Shown here piece after piece: positions 7,384 to 12,715 of a DNA stretch of 12,715 bases. Below the pieces are notes generated by a model that worked only from the letters and a program-made list of their open reading frames with translations, was not told the origin of the DNA and made no database searches. The stretch comes from Baffinella frigidus (taxonomy: Eukaryota > Cryptophyceae > Cryptomonadales > Baffinellaceae). The position numbers and the translations under genes are program-made. The stretch is taken from NCBI GenBank assembly GCA_026770585.1, contig MU646325.1:311591-324305 (forward strand), read 5' to 3'. Each line of letters starts with the position of its first letter. Position 1 is the stretch's first letter.

Positions 7384-9279
7384 TTACGAACGGGGCTTCT
7401 CCTTCTTCTCCTTGAACAAGGCGATGAGGGCCACACCGGACACCTGCAGAAACAGCAAGCCGTCAGCGCCCATTTTTTTCGGAAACAGCATACCGTCAGC
7501 CCCCAAACCCTCTCTGTGTTACCGTGTATGAATCCGGGTTCCGACTTTATTTTGGTGGGCCAGTCTGGTGCTGCGTGTCACTCTCTTTTGGACACGTGAA
7601 ACAGCTGAGCGAAAGAGCTACCCACACCTATTCCCATACTGTCAGGAACATGCGACCAACAGTCTCGCTGGTTCCTAGGTGGACTGTGTTGTGTGTGCCA
7701 ATCGTTCAAGTGCACAGGGAAGCCAGACTGACTTGACTGCACACATATTGAAATCGCTGCACGCAACTTCTCAGCGCGTGCACGCCACTACCACACACCC
7801 TCCCCGAACAATCAAACAACAGAAGCAACAGTCTGGGCTAGTGGGGTGACGACAACAGATGCACGGTCTATGCCAGAGGGGTGCGAGAGGGGCGGAAAGC
7901 ACCTTGACGATCTTGAAACGCACACCGGGGATATCGCCCTTAGCGTGGCCGGAGCGACCGAAACCCGCCACGAGAACCTGATATCGGAGTTTGATTTTCA
8001 ACTACTGAGTTTGATGCTCAACTTCGGGGAGAGGCACGGGGCTCTGGGGTCATGTTTGTGGAGACACATTTGCAAACGGCTCAGTGGAGGGGGGGGGGCG
8101 GATGCGTCAACGTCAAGGGAGCGAAACATGGTGGGTGGACGCAACACGTGACGCAACAATCGGGTTGGAGGTGTGATGAAGAGGCTGCATGCGGAGTCAT
8201 ACGGGTCTAGGAGGAGAGAGCGGGAGGGGCGGGTGGGGGTTGGTTAGGAGCGTGGAGGGAGCGGCGTCGCTAGAAAAGATGGTAGGGGAGGAATCGGGGG
8301 AGGGTTGGGACCTCGTCGTTCTCATCGACAAAGTTGAGGCAACCGTCGTTGGGCACGAAGGCCGCGATCTTCTTGCCGTTCTTGATGAGCTGCACGCGCA
8401 CGCACTTGCGCACGGCGGAGTTAGGCTGCTTCGACTCGATGCCGATCTTCTCGAGCACGATGCCCTTCGAGTGCGAGCAGCCAGCGAACGGCTTCGCCCA
8501 CTCCTTACCCAAGTGGGAGCGCTTGTACCCCTTGTCGGCCCAGTTCTGCTCGCGGCGCACGGTGCGCAGCTTGCGACCGGTCCGAAGTCCACGAGGCTTA
8601 CCTGCGACCCAGCATGCGGGTAAGCGCTCCATCCCCACACAAGACGCTGCGCTCCCTCCTGCATACCCTCCGGCCATCTCTCCCTCCAGCCCGCGGAAGC
8701 AGCCCGGCCAGCACGCGCTGAAAACATGCCCTGCCTACCTGGCCCCAGGTGGAAGACCTCCCAACAGTTGCCTGGACCCAGGTGCAGCTCGCTGCCACGC
8801 AAACGTCGTTTCCGCCTCAGAACCAAACCACCACTGCACCCTGTCGTGCAGCATGATTTGGTTGTGCCACACTGCAGTCGCTGGGCTGCCCCAGGGGTTG
8901 CAGGACAGACCCCCTCCCCCTCCCTTGCCGGCACGAGGCTCCACACATGCGGCAGAGCCAGGAGCCACGTGCCGCGATTGGCGCCCACACCCGCGCCCAG
9001 GCACGCAGATGAAGACAGGCCCAGCCGCTAGCACCGCCCCATGAAGTCGCTGCAGCCAGTCCTTGGCCCCTGGGACCACGCAGTGCGCCACACTGCCGGC
9101 CCAGCCGCGCACACGCTGGACTTCCGATAGAATGAGCCGTCCACGCGCCCGTCGCCCGCCCGCCGCGGGTCTGACCACCCCTATCCTGCGCAGCTCAATG
9201 CCGCACACACCGTGGACTCCATGGGATGCTGCTTTTTCTCCATCGCCGGGGGGGGAGCCGGGACGGGATCGTCACCCAT
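7384..9279 (-). CDS. RPS23: 40S ribosomal protein S23 (uS12 family), four exons
   Basis: Encodes the cytosolic small-subunit protein uS12/S23, which lines the decoding centre of the 40S ribosome. Minus-strand exons: 8601-8312, 7977-7903 and 7443-7384 (TAA at 7386-7384). The introns 8311-7978 and 7902-7444 are both GT-AG and phase 0. Translation begins [20 protein letters not shown], includes the universal loop [10 protein letters not shown] and [10 protein letters not shown], and ends [10 protein letters not shown]. Pro61 in QPNSA corresponds to the proline hydroxylated in other eukaryotes (human Pro62). Exon 1 is inferred: acceptor CGCAG at 8606-8602 leaves GT, needing ATGG, and CCAAGATGG followed by GTGACG sits at 9284-9271, giving ATG at 9279 and a 674-bp intron. 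The protein would be 142 residues; human is 143, and one residue is missing near the [10 protein letters not shown] loop. Identity is certain; only the first exon is tentative. Confidence 0.93.
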
Positions 9280-9415
9280 CTTGGCGAAGTGAAGATGAAA
9301 GTGAGCTCGTGGGCACTGGGATTTTTTAAGAGTTGACTTCACAATCAGTCAACCCTGAATCCACTTTTGGCGGAGGAGAAAATGGCTCCAACGCCTCTCG
9401 AAACGTCGCCCAGAA
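9280..9415. promoter_or_regulatory. Shared divergent promoter region
   Basis: Only about 136 bp separate the inferred RPS23 start (minus, 9279) from the start of the plus-strand gene (9416), so both promoters must lie in or around this interval. It contains an imperfect dyad GTTGAC...GTCAAC (9332-9353) and a T6 tract (9312-9317). No TATA box of standard form is evident. Function is inferred from gene arrangement only. Confidence 0.5.
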
Positions 9416-9423
9416 ATGGATGA
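9382..9423 (+). CDS. Possible upstream ORF overlapping the next start codon
   Basis: ATG at 9382, in a good context (GAAAATGG), opens a frame of 13 codons (MAPTPLETSPRNG) whose TGA at 9421-9423 lies just beyond the ATG at 9416 used for the main frame. Ribosomes using this ATG would terminate 3 bases past the main start codon, an arrangement that can lower or reprogram translation. It could equally be untranslated leader; no comparative evidence is available here. Confidence 0.35.
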   Translation: MAPTPLETSPRNG

Positions 9424-10840
9424 GGGCCTGGCGGAAGACGCCTCTATGGCGCCCCAGCAGCGGCTGCAAACGGGCCGCAAGGCGCTGTTCGTTGGCGCGG
9501 CGGCGCTTGTGGTGGCGCTCCTTGGGCTGACCGCCACGATGCAGCCGCACCGCACCGAGGCGATGCTTCAAATTGGGGGCTTTGAGCTGGTGCCCATCGC
9601 CCGGCGGCAAAGCGGGCTCGCTGCGGCGCATCGGCGGGTAGCTGATGGGCAGATGCTCTTCGGGGGGGCTGGGCTGGTTACGACGGGGAAGTCGGTCGAT
9701 GGGCGCCCGACCGTTCCAGGGCTGCACACCGATTGCGTCCCAGGAGTGCTACGCTCGGACTGCTCGCCTCAACAGGAGGACGGGGCGTGGAGCGTGGACG
9801 CGATGAACTATCTGGACAAGGTTCAAGCTCTACCCCGGCGTCATTCCCGCACTTCTTGGAGTAGCTGGAGCCTCGGACCCTGACCTCATGCGCCACGTGT
9901 CGATCCATGCTCTCCCCTAGCCTGAGACATCTTCCGTAAAATATGCCTCTGGACGCGCAGGTGTCCGGCGGAGCGCACAGCAAATCGATGAAGGGGCTGC
10001 AGGATGATGTGGACGAGGCGTACCGCGAGCGCGATCAGTACCTCCAGGTCCACCCTCACTACCTGCCCGCACCACCAGCCAACCTGTCCGCACCACCAGC
10101 CACCCGAAGTTTACCAGATCGGGATATGCCACCTGTTGTAAATTTCACGAGGACTAAATGCTGAGCCTTTAGTCCTGGGGAGGGGAATTACTCAACTCCA
10201 CCCAGATCTGGTTTACTTCGGGTGGTTGGTGGCAGGGGCTGCTCACGTCGATCTACAGAACGACCCCCCCACCTCCTCCCCTCCCAGAAACCCTAGTTCT
10301 GCCTCACTCGGGTTGACCGACTGCTCACACGTTGGCATGCTGGATGTGCGGTACAAATTGTTCGACTTGAGAGCGGGAAAGAGCCCGGGCTCACCAAATT
10401 GGTGAGCCGAAAAATTATGATAGAGCGAGGAGTTGAGAGAGGACGGACCTGGTCTTCAAGGGCCCAGCGACGAGATGCCCCCAAACCCTAAACCCTAAAC
10501 CCTGAGCCAGAGTCCTAGCTCGGTAGCTAGAAGCCCGCTACGTTGTGCGGCAGTCAATCGCTGCGCCCACTTAGCACGTTCTGAAACGAAACTTGGGGCT
10601 GCTCCCCGCACCACGGGCTGCTGCCGTCTACTACAGAACACCCCCCCCCCCCCCCCCCCCAGAACCCCGCTGCGCCGTGCGTCAGCGTTTTATGGCAATC
10701 ATTACATTTTCGAACAGTCATTGGAAGGAGCGCTGCGTCCACTTAGCACGTTCTGAAACGAGACGCGGGCGGACGCAGGATTGCCTGGATGACGCGAGCA
10801 ACTGCAACAAGCCTGCCAAGGGTCGCTTCGCCTACCACGG
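9416..10840 (+). CDS. Unrecognised signal-anchored protein, 5' exons
   Basis: I do not recognise the family. Proposed exons are 9416-9820, 9961-10047 and 10779-10840; the introns begin GT and end AG. Exon 1 gives 135 residues: a short acidic N-terminus, RK at 21-22, one hydrophobic segment at about 23-41 (LFVGAAALVVALLGLTA), then a soluble region with Cys107 and Cys116. Exon 2 adds 29 residues (VSGGAHSKSMKGLQDDVDEA onward, ending DQYLQ) and exon 3 adds DCLDDASNCNKPAKGRFAYH with two more cysteines before donor GTATGT. A type II membrane or secretory protein with a lumenal, possibly disulfide-bonded domain is the natural reading. The exon 1 donor (AAG/GTTCAAG) is weak; without it the frame stops at 9883. 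Without splicing, a second frame (FKLYPGVIPALLGVAGASDP) lies just behind it, so a one-base frameshift is an alternative. The gene probably continues into the exons at 12309-12710, but exon 3 ends in phase 2 while those need phase 1, so a link is missing. Confidence 0.55.
10093..10232. mobile_element. 140-bp foldback element in the second intron (family G)
   Basis: The ends 10093-10123 and 10201-10232 form imperfect terminal inverted repeats (CCACCAGCCACCCGAAGT against CCACCAACCACCCGAAGT, then ACCAGATC). An inner perfect stem AGGACTAAA (10150-10158) / TTTAGTCCT (10168-10176) sits in the middle. The whole can fold into a long hairpin. A direct repeat of the outer end (GCACCACCAGCC, 10069 and 10089) lies just left. 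It is non-coding and looks like a miniature inverted-repeat element inserted in the intron. Confidence 0.7.
10388..10408. repeat. 21-bp perfect palindrome
   Basis: GGCTCACCAA-A-TTGGTGAGCC: ten-base arms around a single central base. It lies within the predicted intron between exons 2 and 3 of the unrecognised gene. No function can be assigned. Confidence 0.75.
10480..10506 (-). repeat. Short telomere-type insertion (CCCTAAA)3
   Basis: Three consecutive CCCTAAA-type units in C-strand orientation lie within the predicted intron. They are isolated from the larger arrays. Confidence 0.75.
10559..10763 (+). repeat. 33-bp direct repeat, 172-bp period, with a C20 tract between
   Basis: 10559-10591 and 10731-10763 share CGCTGCG(C/T)CCACTTAGCACGT plus TCTGAAACGA with two differences. 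The second copy lies 15 bp upstream of the exon 3 splice acceptor. Between them is a run of 20 C (10641-10660), preceded by TCTACTACAGAACA; a similar C-rich block after TCTACAGAACG is at 10252-10285. This suggests segmental duplication within the intron. The length of the C run may be assembly-dependent. Confidence 0.75.
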
Positions 10841-11102
10841 GTATGTGCCGTCACCTAACAGTTAATCTCAGGGTTGGCTTGGCGTTGGAGCCGTTTTGTA
10901 CTTGTAGGGCGTGAACCAAAATTGGTATGTCCCGTCACCTAACAGATGCATGGCTTTTCTCCAGCACCAGTTCCAGTGTCCGCCTATGTTGGGAGCTCGA
11001 AGAACCTGACAGACCTAAAGGATTATACCTCAGATTTGGCTTGGCGCTCGAGCCGTTTCGTACTTTTGGGGCTTGAAATAAAATCGCTTCGCCTACCACG
11101 GG
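10823..11102 (+). repeat. Mosaic tandem duplication around the exon 3 donor
   Basis: Three segments recur in shuffled order. TCGCTTCGCCTACCACGGG appears at 10823-10841 (exon 3 end) and 11084-11102. GGTATGT(G/C)CCGTCACCTAACAG appears at 10840 and 10924. A block of about 50 bp starting TTGGCTTGGCG appears at about 10873 and 11037. The second exon-end copy is also followed by GT (GTGGGTAC) but lacks an upstream acceptor and exon body, so it is a relic carrying a possible donor. Confidence 0.75.
10945..11022 (+). repeat. Dispersed repeat family D, copy 5
   Basis: In plus orientation: ATGGCTTTTCTCCAG, GTTCCAGTGTCCGCCTATGT, TGGGAGCTCGAAGAACCT, then GACCTAAAGG. It is closest to the copy at 1466-1585. 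It lies inside the mosaic duplication, splitting it, so it arrived after or during the duplication. Confidence 0.7.
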
Positions 11103-11490
11103 TGGGTACTTCTGTCCCCCACACGAGAATTTCAGATTGGCCTGTTTAAAACCGAGATGTCGCCTGCGTGCAGTACCTTTCATTTCCTTTGGAGTCATTC
11201 CACCCTCAGTCAGGCCAGACGCGAGGATGGAACACCCTATCCTGGTACATATATTCACAATCCCACATGTTAACAGGACCCGCTTGCATTCTCGAGTGCC
11301 CCCCCCTCCTCCGGACAAGAGATGGCCCGGGGGCAAGATACGAATTGACTTTCAAGAAGAGGGGTGTGCTTTGATTTGGGCTTTGATTTGACTTTGGTTT
11401 CACCTCTTGAGATAATTCTTTTCGGCATGATTCATGCATCCCCAAGTCAAGCTCGTACAGGATCAAGACCTAATGCATGACATGAAACAA
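11103..11490. other. No gene seen
   Basis: Open frames on both strands in this stretch are short and featureless. A degenerate CTTTGATTTGGG / CTTTGATTTGACTTTGG repeat lies near 11369-11398. It is treated as intronic or intergenic DNA of the unrecognised gene. Confidence 0.4.
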
Positions 11491-11493
11491 CGA

Positions 11494-11521
11494 GGGGTTC
11501 CTCTTCCTGGAGAGGAACCCC
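11494..11521. repeat. 11-bp perfect hairpin
   Basis: GGGGTTCCTCT (11494-11504) and AGAGGAACCCC (11511-11521) are exact complements around the loop TCCTGG. It lies between two copies of TAATGCATGAYATGAAACA (11471-11489 and 11614-11632). Possibly a further small foldback element; no function can be assigned. Confidence 0.7.
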
Positions 11522-11660
11522 ACCAGGTCCCTACAGTTTGCCTACCGTAGGGTCTCATGTCTCATCGCGTATGGGTTATTCACGGAATACCTTCGAAGTC
11601 TGCTGTGTGGTACTAATGCATGATATGAAACAGGGACCAGCCGACATGGGGGTCGCGGAC

Positions 11661-12135
11661 GCACCCGTTTTCTCCGGAGAGCGGTTCCGACTTCGGCCAA
11701 TACAACAACGACGGTACAACCCCCCCCTCCCCTTTTGTTTCGGGGACCCCTTTTTATTTCGGGGACCCCCTTCAGTTCCGTGGATGGTTCGTGCTTTACA
11801 TACGGCGCCGTACGCTGTGTGTTTCTCTTTGACCTATCCTAGTGCCCGTTTTCCCCTGAGGGCGGTTCCGACTTCGGCCGGTACAACACCGACGGTACAG
11901 GGGTACCTCGCTCATAAGAAACAGCCCCCCCTTAGGACCCGACAGTAGGCCTATCCCTAGGGCCCTATGGTGGTCCTAGGGGGGGTGCGTGTCTTATGAG
12001 CGAGGTAATCCTGTACGCCCTCCCCCCCTCCCCTTTTGTTTCGTGGATGATCCCATCGCTTTACATACGGCGCCGCAAGATGGGTTTTTTCGCTTTGACA
12101 TGTTCTAGTGTCGCGGCTCTTTCAGGAACCCAAGT
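11661..12135 (+). repeat. 191-bp tandem duplication, second unit carrying an insertion
   Basis: Two head-to-tail units share GCGGTTCCGACTTCGGCC (11681 and 11872), ACGACGGTA / CCGACGGTA, CCCTCCCCTTTTGTTTCG (about 11724 and 12024), GCTTTACATACGGCGCCG (about 11792 and 12058) and CTTTGAC...CTAGTG. The base period is 191 bp. The second unit is longer because the family A element at 11898-12013 interrupts it at TA. Confidence 0.85.
11898..12013 (+). mobile_element. Family A element, intact, with TA target duplication
   Basis: A 116-bp element with ends CAGGGGTACCTCGCTCATAA and the complement of CAGGATTACCTCGCTCATAA, flanked by TA at 11896-11897 and 12014-12015. The preceding tandem unit holds the uninterrupted site (GACGGTACAACCCCC near 11732-11745 region), so the insertion boundary is seen directly by comparing the two units. 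There is no coding capacity, so it depends on a transposase elsewhere; TA duplication suggests a Tc1/mariner-like one. Confidence 0.88.
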
Positions 12136-12168
12136 GCTTACCGCAGTCGAAGACCGCATGCTGATTCC

Positions 12169-12221
12169 CCTGATGTTGAACAGTTTCCCGGCGAGCCTTT
12201 TGTTCAGAGTGCTCTTCATGC
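12169..12221 (+). other. Possible exon-edge homologous to the last exon of the window
   Basis: 12169-12189 (CCTGATGTTGAACAGTTTCCC) matches 12666-12686 in 18 of 21 bases. Both contain a branch-site-like CT(G/A)AT followed closely by an AG acceptor candidate and a TTT(C/T)CC start. The downstream frame here reads FPGEPFVQSALHA, comparable to FSKSANVYS at the other copy. This may be a duplicated acceptor/exon; the evidence is short. Confidence 0.3.
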
Positions 12222-12293
12222 AACCCCTAACCCCTAACCCCTAATCCCTAAACCCTAAACTCTCAACCCCAGACCCTAAACCCTAAACCCTAC
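12222..12293 (-). repeat. Telomere-type array, C-rich strand
   Basis: About ten units of CCCTAAA and CCCCTAA type in C-strand orientation, degenerate in the middle. It lies just upstream of the duplicated exons, again internal. Confidence 0.85.
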
Positions 12294-12308
12294 ACGTGAA
12301 GGTTGCAG

Positions 12309-12439
12309 GGCACTGGGACCACGTCCCGCTGCCGTCAGGCGTCCACGCCGACGGAACGATCGTCACCGATTCTTACTACGCCGAGGCGTTTCCTAACATA
12401 GCACACACGTGTTGCCGATTAATTTATCTCCCGAAATGA
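12309..12439 (+). CDS. Duplicated exon, first copy (partial or alternative end)
   Basis: After the acceptor GGTTGCAG (12301-12308) the phase-1 frame reads HWDHVPLPSGVHADGTIV then TDSYYAEA. It is the near twin of the exon at 12456-12584. Between the copies, nine codon differences are silent and only three change the residue (T/S, A/S, E/G), a pattern expected only if this frame has been translated. After AEA the homology stops; the frame continues to TGA at 12437-12439, so it could be an alternative last exon, or a truncated copy. No good donor follows (GCGTTTCC at best). Function of the domain is unknown. Confidence 0.55.
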
Positions 12440-12455
12440 TACTGGACGTTCGCAG

Positions 12456-12584
12456 GGCATTGGGACCACGTCCCGCTGCCGTCGGGGGTGCACGCGGACG
12501 GCACCATCGTCAGCGACTCGTACTACTCCGGCGCGCTCAAGGACAGTGACCTGAACGCGTACGGGTCCGCCAACGTCTACAGGG
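12456..12584 (+). CDS. Duplicated exon, second copy, symmetric phase 1-1
   Basis: It begins after acceptor CGTTCGCAG (ending 12455) and reads HWDHVPLPSGVHADGTIV, SDSYYSGALKDSDLNAYGSA, NVYR, ending before donor GGTAACAG (GT at 12585). The exon is 129 nt, exactly 43 codons, and both ends are phase 1, so it can be skipped, repeated or exchanged without breaking the frame. If the donor is not used, the frame ends at TAA 12599-12601. The sequence is rich in polar residues and aromatic Tyr and has no cysteine. The family is not recognised. It probably belongs to the gene starting at 9416. Confidence 0.6.
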
Positions 12585-12678
12585 GTAACAGTTACGAATA
12601 AGCGAGTGGGTATTCGCGGGTGACCCCTGTGCTCGTAGAGACTGACGGGGGGAGGGGAGGGGGGTCCTAATGTTGAAG

Positions 12679-12710
12679 AGTTTTCCAAGTCGGCAAACGT
12701 GTACTCGTAG
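12679..12710 (+). CDS. Possible terminal exon
   Basis: If the 94-bp intron 12585-12678 (GTAACAG ... CCTAATGTTGAAG) is removed, the phase fits and the frame reads E-FSKSANVYS, with TAG at 12708-12710. SANVY repeats the SANVY near the end of the previous exon with three silent codon differences in five codons, which supports this frame. The branch-site-like CCTAAT is unusually close to the acceptor, and a second acceptor two bases on would keep the frame open to the window edge, so the end is uncertain. Confidence 0.35.
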
Positions 12711-12715
12711 ATGGG

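Noticed and set aside
8312-8677. RPS23 starting at the in-frame ATG at 8677 or 8632 without an upstream exon
   Set aside because: The extra N-terminus ([14 protein letters not shown]...) is foreign to the family, while an AG acceptor sits exactly before GTAAGCC, where the conserved sequence begins.
8197-8988. Long minus-strand frame (263 codons) and overlapping plus-strand frames at 8334-9044 and 8189-8623
   Set aside because: They are shadows of RPS23 exon 2 and its GC-rich intron 1; only the frame giving the S23 sequence is real.

Overview
The window looks like intron-rich, GC-rich nuclear DNA of a eukaryote, probably an alveolate alga of the chromerid type (Chromera/Vitrella-like). Three things suggest this. 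The one recognisable gene is a cytosolic 40S ribosomal protein S23 (uS12 family), split by GT-AG introns and apicomplexan-like in sequence. Degenerate arrays of the TTTAGGG telomere-type repeat are frequent. Small non-autonomous inverted-repeat elements are very dense. Ordinary GT-AG introns argue mildly against a dinoflagellate. The taxon is an inference and no species can be proved from the sequence. Layout: 1-7300 is gene-poor and repeat-built. It holds a CT microsatellite, at least five families of short inverted-repeat elements (families A, B and C share a TA target), a dispersed SINE-like family (D), a G-strand telomere-like array (about 2192-2470) facing a C-strand array (about 3312-4056), and several palindromes. 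I see no credible protein gene or transposase there. From 7384 to 9279 on the minus strand lies RPS23: three exons are certain and a tiny first exon (ATGG) is inferred. About 100-135 bp away, a second gene starts on the plus strand at 9416, so the two probably share a divergent promoter. That gene codes for an unrecognised single-pass, signal-anchored protein. Its exons can be followed at 9416-9820, 9961-10047 and 10779-10840, and more coding exons appear at the right edge, including a duplicated exon at 12309/12456 that shows mostly synonymous differences. The roughly 1.4 kb between is filled with repeats: a mosaic duplication of the end of exon 3, a 191-bp tandem repeat, and a family A element. 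That element sits in one tandem unit while the other unit keeps the empty TA site, so its ends and target duplication are directly visible. The most interesting items are the tandem duplicated exon of the orphan gene, the filled/empty insertion site, the two converging telomere-like arrays, a perfect 41-bp inverted repeat just downstream of RPS23, and a near-perfect spacerless 42-bp palindrome at 6203-6244.
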